Source: a virus
Length of the DNA stretch: 41,569 nucleotides
Direction: 5' to 3' (one strand)
Virus record (IMG/VR): IMGVR_UViG_3300010372_000245
Coordinates: 1 to 41,569 of that record
The notes beneath the pieces were generated by a model. That model searched no databases, was not told where the DNA came from, and saw only the letters and a program-made list of their open reading frames with translations. Made by a program: the position numbers and the translations under genes. The number at the start of each line of letters is the position of its first letter. The stretch's first letter is position 1. Positions 6,710-13,795 of this stretch are shown piece after piece.

Positions 6710-8484
6710 CACGCACCTCCTACGACGGAAAGGGTTGGTCGGCGGGTGAAGGCGGCGCGCAGGCTGGCCTCGACGCTGTCGAGGGCTTCTTCCTGGATGC
6801 CGGCCGGGTGGTGCTGGCTAAGCCAGGCGTAGTGCTCCGGGCTCCAGTCGGTGAAGCGCGCCTGCAGGCGCTTGGCAGCGGCGAAGATGCTGATCGGCGG
6901 CGCGACGACGGTAGGCGCGGCCAGTTCGTGCTCAGTGCCACGGCGCGGCATGAAGGTCGGCAACTGTGCATCGTCGATGTGCTTGTAGGGCTGCAGCTGG
7001 CCACCGAACGGGATGGCCTTGGCCTTGCGGGCCGCTGCCACGTCTTCCTCGGTCTCGGCACCCATGGCCAGCTTGGCGGCCTCCTTGCGTGCCACCTGGG
7101 CCGGGGTGTCGGCCATGCGCTTGAAGGCTTCGCCGATCACCGGGGCGGTGACGTCGAAGCCCAGCTCGTTGCGGGCGACCACCGGCACGACGTAGTACAC
7201 CTCATGGCCATGGGCATCGACGGTCACCACCTGGGCGGCCTGATCGTTCCAGGGGTTGCGGGTGACCATGATCTTGTCGCCGACCATGACATCCGGCACC
7301 ACCGATACGTCGAACTCGCGGCCCTGGAAGCTGACGCGCATCTTGGTGTTGACCTTGCGGCTCTCGGGCTCGGCCACGGCCAGCTGGCGGCAGACGTCGA
7401 CGCTGGGCACCTTGATCAGCTGTTCCTGGCGGATGGTCAGCCACACGTCGGTGCGCGACTTGCCGTGGCGGCTGTGCTTGGCCGTGGCGTTGAAGTGCAT
7501 GCGCCACTTGGCTGCCAGGGCGTTCAGTTCGTCTAGGTCAGCCACCGGCTGGAAGCGCAGGCCGGCCTCGAACTTGCGCTCGATGATGTTCCGCGCGTTC
7601 TCCACCTGGCCGGTGACGCGAGCAGCACCTGGTGCGTGGACGATCATCTGAATGCCCAGGCTGCGGCAGAGGTTCTTGGTCATGCCGGCTGTGTTGGCTG
7701 AGCCGGGATCCATCATCAGACCGAAGGGCCGGCCGTGCATGACGTCGGCGCCGCCACGCTCCTGCATGGCGTTGATCAGCACGCTGTTGAGGTTTTCGCC
7801 GCTCTCGGCGCCCATCACGTACTGGAGGTAGATCCAGCCGCTGGCGTGGTCGGTGATTTCATACGACCAGACCCGGTCAGCGGCGATGCGCGCGAGGTTC
7901 TTGGGCTTGTTCTTGTAGAACTGGTCGGCCTCCATCACGCGCAGGCCGTTGGCGTTCTTCTCGGCGGTGGGCTTGAGGTAGTAGAGAACGCACAGCGAGG
8001 CGTCCACCTGCCAGATGTGGTTGGGGTGCAGGCTCTGCAGCTCGGTCACCGGCGCCGGGGCTAGCAGCTGGTCAGGGTGCAGCTTGTAGGCATACAGGGC
8101 GCGGCTGATGGCGCTGAGCGACATCGGGCGGATCTCGCCGCTGACCTTGTCGACGGCTTCGGCGCGGATCATGCCGCTGGCGCGTAGCGCTTCGACGGCA
8201 TCACCCAGGGAATAGAGGCGCTTTTCGTTGCGGCGGGCGGACTCGATCAAGGTGGCGCTGATGGTCAGCGCCTCCTCGCGGGTGAGCGCGCTCTGGCCGG
8301 CATCAGCGCGGCGTTTACGGGGAGCAGCGGCCACGGTCACTTCCTCCAGTTTGCGGTATAGGGTTGCCAGGCTCAGGCCCAGCTCCTGCGCCGCAGCCCG
8401 GCACAGGGCGGTACGCTGGCCGCGCGCTGCGCGTTGCAGCGAGCGGTCCAGGTCGACCAGGCGTTGGGTAATGACGGCGCTCAT
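6709..8484 (-). CDS. A: DDE transposase, MuA-like
   Basis: 591 aa. An N-terminal HTH region (about 20-50, AAAQELGLSLATLYRKLEEV) should bind the phage ends. The RNase-H-fold core has candidate catalytic residues D161 (WQVDAS), D259 (LMMDPGSAN) and E295 (GQVENAR), giving a D2-E gap of 35 residues as in DDE integrases. About 35 extra residues lie between the first Asp and the second core strand. A Mu-type C-terminal beta domain (about 375-430) and a tail able to contact B follow. It integrates the infecting genome and drives replicative transposition in the lytic cycle. No disruption is seen. Confidence 0.95.
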   Translation of the reverse strand: MSAVITQRLVDLDRSLQRAARGQRTALCRAAAQELGLSLATLYRKLEEVTVAAAPRKRRADAGQSALTREEALTISATLIESARRNEKRLYSLGDAVEALRASGMIRAEAVDKVSGEIRPMSLSAISRALYAYKLHPDQLLAPAPVTELQSLHPNHIWQVDASLCVLYYLKPTAEKNANGLRVMEADQFYKNKPKNLARIAADRVWSYEITDHASGWIYLQYVMGAESGENLNSVLINAMQERGGADVMHGRPFGLMMDPGSANTAGMTKNLCRSLGIQMIVHAPGAARVTGQVENARNIIERKFEAGLRFQPVADLDELNALAAKWRMHFNATAKHSRHGKSRTDVWLTIRQEQLIKVPSVDVCRQLAVAEPESRKVNTKMRVSFQGREFDVSVVPDVMVGDKIMVTRNPWNDQAAQVVTVDAHGHEVYYVVPVVARNELGFDVTAPVIGEAFKRMADTPAQVARKEAAKLAMGAETEEDVAAARKAKAIPFGGQLQPYKHIDDAQLPTFMPRRGTEHELAAPTVVAPPISIFAAAKRLQARFTDWSPEHYAWLSQHHPAGIQEEALDSVEASLRAAFTRRPTLSVVGGA

Positions 8485-8487
8485 GGG

Positions 8488-9459
8488 TTAGGCCTCTGCA
8501 TCCGTGATGGGCTCGACGCCTTCCTGGTGCATCCAGGAGAAGTCCTCCTCTTCGCCCACCTCGGGCAGCTGGAACTCGGCCTTCAGTTCGCCGAGCAGGC
8601 GCTGCAGGTGGGCGATCAGCTGGGCCTGGAAGTTGCGGTGGTCGCTGCCGGTCTCGCTGCTGTGCTGCTCCAGGCTGGCGAAGGCGGCGCGCAGCTTGCC
8701 GCTGATGTCGGCCTCGGCCTCGAAGGCGATGCCGACCACCTCCTGGCGCAGCTCCTTGGCGGCGTCGTCGGCCGACATGGTTTCGATGCGGCGCTTGGCC
8801 TTCTCCAGATCCTGCTTTGTGCGATCCAGCTCGGCGCTCTTCTTGCTGAGCACCTCGCCAAGGGCGTCGTAGTCGGCCTGGGTGTCGGCGAGCTTCTTCT
8901 GCAGCTCGTCCTTTTCCTTGGTGTGGGCGTGGATCAGATCCTCGGCCAGCACCTGCACGGCCTCGAAGTTGCCCTGCTTGGAGGCTTCGATCAGGGCGGA
9001 CTTGGCGTCGTCGGGCAGCTTGCGAATCTCCCGCATCTTGCCGGGGCCGATACCGACCTTGCGCATGCTGTCGAACAGCTCTTCGCCAAGCTGGTTGAGG
9101 TTGTTGATTTCGAGGTCAATCAACTGCCTGGACTTTCCCTCAACGAGTTCGCAGTACTCCTCCCAGGTGCTAACAGATTGGCGGTTTCCAGAGCCGTCGG
9201 TATGGATGAAACCCTTGTATTGCCTGGATTCCTTGATGTGCTGCAGGTCGAGAACATCTGTAACGGTTAGCAGTTTGGTGATCATCTGCGCCATGGAACG
9301 GCGCCCGATGCGCTCGCCGATCAACTGAGTGACCTGGCGCATTTCTTCGGTGAAAGCCTGCTCCAGCTTGCTCGATGTGTTCTGCAGCTCCGACAAGGCT
9401 TGTTCGGGAAGGTCTACATCCGGGGTGATACCGGTTGGCTTGTTGGCAGTACGGGCCAT
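8488..9459 (-). CDS. Coiled-coil early protein, unknown function
   Basis: 323 aa. The N-terminal half contains a compact domain with KLLTVTDVLDLQHIKESRQY and STWEEYCELVEGKSR, followed by NNLNQLGEELFDS, resembling small DNA-binding/segregation-type helical domains. Residues about 170-250 form a long coiled coil (DELQKKLADTQADYDALGEV, then SAELDRTKQDLEKAKRRIE). It lies three bases upstream of the transposase gene and is usual in that place in B3/D3112-like phages. Function not known; an accessory role in replication is only positional inference. Confidence 0.75.
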   Translation of the reverse strand: MARTANKPTGITPDVDLPEQALSELQNTSSKLEQAFTEEMRQVTQLIGERIGRRSMAQMITKLLTVTDVLDLQHIKESRQYKGFIHTDGSGNRQSVSTWEEYCELVEGKSRQLIDLEINNLNQLGEELFDSMRKVGIGPGKMREIRKLPDDAKSALIEASKQGNFEAVQVLAEDLIHAHTKEKDELQKKLADTQADYDALGEVLSKKSAELDRTKQDLEKAKRRIETMSADDAAKELRQEVVGIAFEAEADISGKLRAAFASLEQHSSETGSDHRNFQAQLIAHLQRLLGELKAEFQLPEVGEEEDFSWMHQEGVEPITDAEA

Positions 9460-9463
9460 GTTG

Positions 9464-9757
9464 CTACTCCTGCATATCCAAGTTGTCGAAACGCTTCATC
9501 CAGCCCTCATGACGCAGCGCGTCGAGGCTTGCCTTGAGGGAAAGGCCGCTACGGACAAGCTCTTCAAGGCGGTTGACCAGGCTGATCAGCAGCTGCGCTT
9601 TCAGCTCGTTGCCGCCTGCAGCAGACACGGCGTCGGGGCGATGGCCGATGCTGGTCAAGGTGCGTATCCCATCTCCTGCCATGGCCAGGCTCAGCAGTCG
9701 GTAATTGAGAGAGGTCGCCAACTCGGCGAAGGCGCGGTTCAGGTCATCACGCTCCAT
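9464..9757 (-). CDS. Small early protein, unknown function
   Basis: 97 aa beginning MERDDLNRAFAELATSL. Helical, with LISLVNRLEELVRSGLSLKAS in the second half. No domain recognised. It shares TGATG with the upstream gene's stop and lies four bases before the coiled-coil gene. Confidence 0.7.
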   Translation of the reverse strand: MERDDLNRAFAELATSLNYRLLSLAMAGDGIRTLTSIGHRPDAVSAAGGNELKAQLLISLVNRLEELVRSGLSLKASLDALRHEGWMKRFDNLDMQE

Positions 9758-10038
9758 CAGGCAGCCCTCTTGGCCGCTTCGCCAGCCAGCGCACGCAGGC
9801 GCTCGATGGCCTCGACGCGGTTGCCGTTGGCTTCGATCAGGGCATTGCGGAACTCGTCGGCGCCACGGCGGCAGCCGTAGTAGTAGGCATCGAACTCCAG
9901 GCTGCCCTGCGGGTAGTTGACGGTGGTGGGCTCACCCTCGATGCGCAGCTTGAGCGCTGCACAGAGCCCCTCGAAATAGATGCTGCTGTGGCGATCGCCA
10001 CCGCGCAGCAGGTGCTGGGCCAGTTTGGTGTAGTTCAT
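9757..10038 (-). CDS. Small early protein, unknown function
   Basis: 93 aa from ATG 10038 (MNYTKLAQHLLRGG), which has AAGGAG six bases upstream; an in-frame start at 10068 has no such site. Contains YFEGLCAALKLRIEGE and an aromatic-rich AYYYGCRRGADEF. Not a family I recognise. Confidence 0.7.
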   Translation of the reverse strand: MNYTKLAQHLLRGGDRHSSIYFEGLCAALKLRIEGEPTTVNYPQGSLEFDAYYYGCRRGADEFRNALIEANGNRVEAIERLRALAGEAAKRAA

Positions 10039-10054
10039 GGCGTGCTCCTTGTTG

Positions 10055-10363
10055 TCAGCGGCTGGCACCGGCCAGCACGCGTTGGTTGATTTCGTTGATG
10101 CGGTGCTGCGCGGCGCCCATCTCGTTGGCGTGGGCCTGGGCGATCTGCAGCAGCGCGATGGACGGGGCGAAGCGGCCGTTGTCGAGCTTCACGGCAAGGC
10201 CTTCGGCGATCAGGGTGTTGATGGCGCGGTTGATGTTGGCCGGGCTCTCGCCGAGCCCCTTGGCCAACTCGCCGTTGCTGATGCCGGTGAGGCTGTAGCC
10301 CTTGAGGGCCTTGAGCACGCGCAGGATTCGCGCGCCGCTGTCGGAGGTGCGTGGGGTGGTCAT
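10055..10363 (-). CDS. Winged-helix (IclR-type HTH) early regulator
   Basis: 102 aa. Residues about 10-65 read as an IclR/MarR-like winged helix: ILRVLKALKGYSLTGISNGE, then LGESPANINRAINTLIAEG and the wing LAVKLDNGRFAPS. Lacking a ligand-binding domain, it is probably a small phage DNA-binding regulator of early genes. ATG 10363 overlaps the upstream stop as ATGA. Confidence 0.8.
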   Translation of the reverse strand: MTTPRTSDSGARILRVLKALKGYSLTGISNGELAKGLGESPANINRAINTLIAEGLAVKLDNGRFAPSIALLQIAQAHANEMGAAQHRINEINQRVLAGASR

Positions 10364-10584
10364 GCTGGAGTCCTGAGTAGTGCGAAGTAGTCGGCGGCAG
10401 CTTCGTTGGCGGCCTGTGCTGCGTTCTGCAGATCCTCGATGGTGAGCTGGGCCAGGGGCTTGCCGAGGTTCTGGCAGTGGCGAACGAATGCCCGTTGGCT
10501 GACGGCATTCCATTCGCGGAAGCCGTCGAATGGTTCCAGGGCTTCGTGCATGTCCATGATTAGGGCGAGGCTTTCCGGGCTCAT
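10360..10584 (-). CDS. Small early protein, unknown function
   Basis: 74 aa, MSPESLALIMDMHEAL..., helical, no known domain. It overlaps both neighbours by four bases (ATGA at each side), which supports real translation. Confidence 0.65.
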   Translation of the reverse strand: MSPESLALIMDMHEALEPFDGFREWNAVSQRAFVRHCQNLGKPLAQLTIEDLQNAAQAANEAAADYFALLRTPA

Positions 10585-11060
10585 GCCTGCTCTCCTAGAT
10601 CCAGTTGCGGGTTGGCGTGCTGCTGCACGTTTGTGCGGTGCCAGGCCAGGCTGGTGAGGCCGGCCTGCAGTGCTGCCTGGGCGGCGTCGGCATCGACCTG
10701 GCCCTGGTAGAAGGCGATCAGGGCGCCCGTGGTGGCGTTGAGTACGGCCTGCAGCTCGTTCACGTCTTGCGCGGTGCAGGTGCGGCCGGACGGGATGTCG
10801 ATCAGCAGCTTGCCGCTGGTGGATGCCAGCCAGCGGCTGACCAGGGCGATGCCGCAGGCATGCTCGAAGGCCGGGATCAGTACCGCAGGCATGCGCCCTT
10901 CGGTGAGCCACTTGTAGAGGGCCCAGTGGTTGGCCTGGCCCATGCGTTCGGCAATGCGCTCGACGCTCAGGTTGTGCCGCTCCTTGGCGAACTCCAGCGA
11001 CCACTCCATGGCTTGGCGGATGCTGCTGGGCTGGGCGTTCTTCCAGTTGCGCTTCTTCAT
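10581..11060 (-). CDS. First gene of the main early operon, HTH-like protein
   Basis: 159 aa from ATG 11060 (MKKRNWKNAQPSS), preceded by GGAGG at seven bases; longer in-frame starts are unsupported. Residues about 20-65 contain an HTH-like stretch, LSVERIAERMGQANHWALYK, followed by WLTEGRMP and a helical segment containing RWLASTSGKLL, reminiscent of CII/Ner-type phage DNA-binding proteins. The C-terminal half is helical (NELQAVLNATTGALIAFYQG). It sits directly downstream of a palindrome-rich control region. A regulatory role is inference. Confidence 0.75.
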   Translation of the reverse strand: MKKRNWKNAQPSSIRQAMEWSLEFAKERHNLSVERIAERMGQANHWALYKWLTEGRMPAVLIPAFEHACGIALVSRWLASTSGKLLIDIPSGRTCTAQDVNELQAVLNATTGALIAFYQGQVDADAAQAALQAGLTSLAWHRTNVQQHANPQLDLGEQA

Positions 11061-11189
11061 TGGAAGGCCTCCAGAGACGCGCCATGGCATGGCGCCAAAC
11101 AAACTACGTTTTTGCTGCTTGGCAAAAGCGTTGCCATTGACACAATGGAATCAGGTACATTCACCAGCAGAAGCAAGGCGGTAGCAGCG
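11061..11189. promoter_or_regulatory. Palindrome-rich control region before the main early operon
   Basis: Three perfect inverted repeats lie in this 129-bp gap between divergent genes: GCGCCAT-3-ATGGCGC (11079-11095), TGGCAA-5-TTGCCA (11120-11136) and CCATTG-3-CAATGG (11134-11148). A perfect -35-like TTGACA (11137-11142) faces right, but no good -10 follows. Operators for the c repressor or the Ner-like protein are likely; which protein binds cannot be told. Confidence 0.5.
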
Positions 11190-11444
11190 ATGGACGACGT
11201 AGAGCAGTTGCGGGCCCAAGTCGAGGCGCAGGCATGTGTGATCAACCACTTGCTGGTCGCTTGCATGCGGCACGGCATCATTGAACCGCAGGCGCTGGCC
11301 GATGAATGCCGCGCACGGGGCACTGGGCCTACGTCCATTGCCGCCGACCCGCGCGCTCGGCGCTTGCTGCTCAAGGAGCTGGATGCGTGGGCGACCCTGA
11401 TCATTGATCAGCACCATGCAGATGCCGAGTCTCCAGATGCTTGA
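11190..11444 (+). CDS. Small plus-strand protein, unknown function
   Basis: 84 aa from ATG 11190 (MDDVEQLRAQVEAQACVINH). The frame is open far upstream, but there it covers the antisense of early genes. The sequence looks protein-like: an N-terminal helix, then LVACMRHGIIEPQALADE and LLLKELDAWATLIID. It converges on and overlaps the minus-strand gene 11401-11841 by 44 bp. It is the only plus-strand gene within the early block. No family recognised. Confidence 0.55.
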   Translation: MDDVEQLRAQVEAQACVINHLLVACMRHGIIEPQALADECRARGTGPTSIAADPRARRLLLKELDAWATLIIDQHHADAESPDA

Positions 11445-11841
11445 GCGCCTGGGCTTCATTGATGCCCAAGGCTTCAGCCAGGGAGAGGACTTGGCGGTAA
11501 ACGGACTGGGTAGAAGTACCCATGGCCCTCGCCAGTCGCTGGCGCCGGCCAAGGCCGTCGAGCTGCTCTGTCGCGTTGCTGGTGGCGAGCAGCTTGTCGC
11601 TGACCAGGCGACCAGCACCGATCAGCATCAGGCGATCAATCAGCTTTGCGGTACCGGCGCTGGCCGGGGTGCGATCGACGAACACCAGGGCCTGCTGGCG
11701 GGCTTCGGCCAGGTGAGCGGCGATGGCCGGGCCATCACCAGGTGCGCAGGCGATCAACGCGTTGAGCGCGGCGCGCCAGGCGTCCATGGGGTGGGGAATC
11801 AGCTCGATCTCTTCGAGCGCAACTTGCGGCTGGTCGGACAT
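11401..11841 (-). CDS. Early phage protein with C-terminal HTH-like segment
   Basis: 146 aa from ATG 11841 (MSDQPQVALEEIEL). The first half is helical (DAWRAALNALIACAPGDG). Residues about 95-130, GLGRRQRLARAMGTSTQSVY then RQVLSLAEALGI, resemble an HTH. It follows the BcepMu-gp16-like gene by 34 bp and was probably read from the divergent promoter region at 12089-12196. Function unknown. Confidence 0.65.
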   Translation of the reverse strand: MSDQPQVALEEIELIPHPMDAWRAALNALIACAPGDGPAIAAHLAEARQQALVFVDRTPASAGTAKLIDRLMLIGAGRLVSDKLLATSNATEQLDGLGRRQRLARAMGTSTQSVYRQVLSLAEALGINEAQALKHLETRHLHGADQ

Positions 11842-11875
11842 GGCGGTGTCCCTCGCTGCTGTTGTGGTTGGGGGT

Positions 11876-12088
11876 TTAAGCGGCGACGGCTTCGCCGTCT
11901 TTGAGGCCGAGGGCGACGGCAATGACGTGCGACTGGCCGTAGTTACCCTTGGAGAAGCCGTTGAGCACTTGGTAAACGGCGGTGGGCGGGAAGCCGTGGT
12001 CTTTCGCCCATTGATTGACGGTTAGGCCTTTGGCGCGGAACTGGGCTTTCACCTGTTCGACGGTCTTGGGTTTTTGCTGGGTTGCCAT
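11876..12088 (-). CDS. BcepMu gp16-like / Ner-like DNA-binding protein
   Basis: 70 aa from ATG 12088, with GAGGAG eight bases or so upstream. TVEQVKAQFRAKGLTVNQWA and GFPPTAVYQVLNGFSKGNYG match the BcepMu_gp16 family of small phage DNA-binding proteins. It is divergent from the c repressor, exactly where Mu has ner. Ner shuts down both early and repressor transcription after the switch to lytic growth; an equivalent role is likely here. Confidence 0.8.
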   Translation of the reverse strand: MATQQKPKTVEQVKAQFRAKGLTVNQWAKDHGFPPTAVYQVLNGFSKGNYGQSHVIAVALGLKDGEAVAA

Positions 12089-12196
12089 GGCGGTGGCTCC
12101 TCGGCTGGTAGTTGAAGATTCATAAGAATCTTTGGTGTTTGTGATGCTGATATTGGCCCCAAAATTGGGACCAGTCAAGAAGAAAGAGGGACAATT
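12089..12196. promoter_or_regulatory. Divergent early/repressor control region with candidate operators
   Basis: Two palindromes lie in the 108 bp between the Ner-like gene and the c repressor: AAGATTC-4-GAATCTT (12115-12132) and an extended dyad around CCCAA-AA-TTGGG (12154-12173, nine of ten pairs). A third, GACAA-TT-TTGTC (12190-12201), crosses the repressor start. The last two share the form of five-base arms around a two-base centre, so they may be sites for the same protein. The genetic switch between lysogeny and lytic growth is expected here. Confidence 0.65.
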
Positions 12197-12201
12197 TTGT
12201 C
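12190..12201. promoter_or_regulatory. Palindrome over the repressor start codon
   Basis: GACAATTTTGTC is a perfect dyad that covers the TTG start of the repressor. Binding here would let the repressor limit its own transcription; this is inferred from position. Confidence 0.55.
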
Positions 12202-12607
12202 TATAGCTGCGCGAATCAAAGAAGAGCGCGAACGACTTGGCTTCAGTCAGTCGCAATTCGGCGCATTCGTTGAGGTGAGCAAGAAGACTCAGATCCGGTG
12301 GGAACAGGAGGATGGCGCCTTCCCGGATGCTGCTCAGCTTTCTGTGTGGGGTGGCTTGGGCCTGGACATGCTCTATGTGCTGACTGGGCAGCGATCAAAT
12401 GCCTCGACGGCAACGCATTTGCCGCCGGACGAGCAGCTGCTGCTGGAGGCCTACCGAGGCATGGCAGCGCCTGCGCGTAAGGTCTTGCTGGCAGAGTTGC
12501 TAACGAATGGAAAGAAGCCCAGGGCCAAGCCTAAAGCTGGTGAGGGAATCAAGGTTTCAGGAAGCGGCCATCGGGTCGCTGGTAGGGACTATCACGAGAA
12601 GGAGTAG
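12197..12607 (+). CDS. c: c repressor, XRE-type HTH
   Basis: 136 aa starting at TTG (12197); GAGGG lies seven bases upstream and no ATG fits. Residues about 4-60 form a lambda-repressor-like HTH: ARIKEERERLGFSQSQFGAF followed by VEVSKKTQIRWEQ. The middle is helical (DEQLLLEAYRGMAAPARKVL). The tail has a short GSGHRVAGRDYHEKE motif shared with the next gene. It keeps the prophage silent by blocking early transcription and is divergent from the Ner-like gene. No LexA-type protease domain is seen, so induction is probably not by RecA-stimulated self-cleavage. The weak start codon and an overlapping palindrome suggest low, self-limited expression. Confidence 0.88.
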   Translation: MSIAARIKEERERLGFSQSQFGAFVEVSKKTQIRWEQEDGAFPDAAQLSVWGGLGLDMLYVLTGQRSNASTATHLPPDEQLLLEAYRGMAAPARKVLLAELLTNGKKPRAKPKAGEGIKVSGSGHRVAGRDYHEKE

Positions 12608-12610
12608 TAC

Positions 12611-13180
12611 GTGAGCGGGATCGAGCTGGATGGCGATCAGAATCGAGTAGCTGGAAGGGACTACGTCGAGATCAACCTGGCCACACCGGAGCGCGAGCCT
12701 CTGGCCCAGGCGCAGCGGGCTCGGTTGAATGAGGAAGTGGCCAGGCTGGCAGAGGAACTGAGCATGGACCCGCGAATGCTTTGGCGCAGCGTGCATGAGA
12801 GTGCGGGCGTCAAGACGATCGGTGAGGTGAAGAAGGACCAATTCCAGGACGCCATGGCCGCCCTGCAGGCGGTGCGCGAACGACACCTGGAGAAGGCTCG
12901 CGCCGAGCTGCTGATCAAGGAGTTGGAGCAGGCCGCCCTTGAGCGCAGCATGGCCAAGCAGCTGGCCCGCTATTGCCTGCGCGAGTTCGGTGAGCAGTCT
13001 TTGGCCGGGCTGAGCATCAAGCAGCTGACTCAGGCGCTACGCTACGTCGACGAGTACCAGCCACCGGCGCCGTTGGTGGCGCCACTGTCCGTGGCGGGCT
13101 TTCGGATGCTTGCCGTGCGGCACCCATGGCACTTCACTGCGGTGTTTGCGGTGGGTGCATTGCTTGGGAAGGTCTTTTAA
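12611..13180 (+). CDS. Membrane-anchored protein with VAGRDY motif, possible lysogeny gene
   Basis: 189 aa from GTG 12611, which has AAGGAG six bases upstream. Residues about 5-20 (LDGDQNRVAGRDYVEI) repeat the motif at the end of the repressor. Next come a charged helix, then a block with MLWRSVHESAGVKTIGEVKK that resembles ORF6C-like phage domains, then a long helix. The last ~20 residues (WHFTAVFAVGALLGKVF) look like a C-terminal membrane anchor, leaving most of the protein in the cytoplasm. It lies three bases after the repressor and is probably co-transcribed in the lysogen. Superinfection exclusion is one possibility, unproven. Confidence 0.75.
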   Translation: MSGIELDGDQNRVAGRDYVEINLATPEREPLAQAQRARLNEEVARLAEELSMDPRMLWRSVHESAGVKTIGEVKKDQFQDAMAALQAVRERHLEKARAELLIKELEQAALERSMAKQLARYCLREFGEQSLAGLSIKQLTQALRYVDEYQPPAPLVAPLSVAGFRMLAVRHPWHFTAVFAVGALLGKVF

Positions 13181-13195
13181 CTAGGAGGGTTACCG

Positions 13196-13513
13196 ATGGC
13201 GCTTATCGAGTGTCCAGAGTGCAAGAAGCAGATATCTGACCAGGCCAAGGTTTGCCCTGGATGCGGCGCCAGAGCGCCCAAAGAGCCAAAGAGCTATGCC
13301 TGGCTGTGGACGATCCTGATTCTGTTCGCCGGCTTCGTCTGGTACAGCGTAGTGAGCGGGAACGACCCCAAAACCAAGCAGATGCGCGTGGATCGTCAGG
13401 CCTATCAGTGGTGTATGGACGAGATGAAGAAGTCGCTGAACAACCCGATCGTCGCTGGGGCGTGCGCGAAAATGCGCACCGAGTTTCGAGCCAAATACAA
13501 CCGGGAGCCGTGA
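13196..13513 (+). CDS. Zinc-ribbon membrane protein, possible lysogeny gene
   Basis: 105 aa with AGGAGG seven bases before the ATG. The N-terminus is a classic zinc ribbon, CPECKKQ then CPGCGARAP (four cysteines, residues 6-24). One membrane segment follows (about 35-52, WLWTILILFAGFVWYSVV), then a C-terminal domain with two more Cys (YQWCMDE and GACAKM) that may form a disulfide outside the membrane. The layout fits small prophage membrane proteins made in lysogens. Role unknown; altered phage entry is a reasonable guess. Confidence 0.78.
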   Translation: MALIECPECKKQISDQAKVCPGCGARAPKEPKSYAWLWTILILFAGFVWYSVVSGNDPKTKQMRVDRQAYQWCMDEMKKSLNNPIVAGACAKMRTEFRAKYNREP

Positions 13514-13519
13514 GGGCAT

Positions 13520-13795
13520 ATGAGCGACTACGGCGAAGGCGACCTGGACCTGCTATTCACCATGTTCGAAGGCGTGATGCAGGCCCAGGAGTACATGGCT
13601 ATGAGCCTTTTGCATACCGGCGCGCTTGATCGCGCAGGCCTGCAAGCCAGGCTTGAAGCCGCGCTGGCCAGGGAAGATTTGCGGGTTGGCACACAACTCC
13701 CCCTGTCGCGCATGCTTGAGGTTGTGAAGGGTGAGGAGCCGACCCCGCCGCCTCGCTGGACGCCTCGGGTAATTCCTGGGAAGAAGCCTGGCTGA
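13520..13795 (+). CDS. Small protein after the repressor operon, unknown function
   Basis: 91 aa, MSDYGEGDLDLLFTMFEGVM, predicted helical with a Pro-rich C-terminus (PTPPPRWTPRVIPGKKPG). It follows the zinc-ribbon gene by six bases and is probably in the same transcript. Its 3' two thirds overlap a convergent minus-strand frame (13599-14012). No family recognised. Confidence 0.65.
   Translation: MSDYGEGDLDLLFTMFEGVMQAQEYMAMSLLHTGALDRAGLQARLEAALAREDLRVGTQLPLSRMLEVVKGEEPTPPPRWTPRVIPGKKPG

Noticed and set aside
10605-11444. Long plus-strand open frame of 279 codons
   Set aside because: Its first two thirds are antisense to the well-supported early gene 10581-11060; only the part from ATG 11190 looks protein-like.
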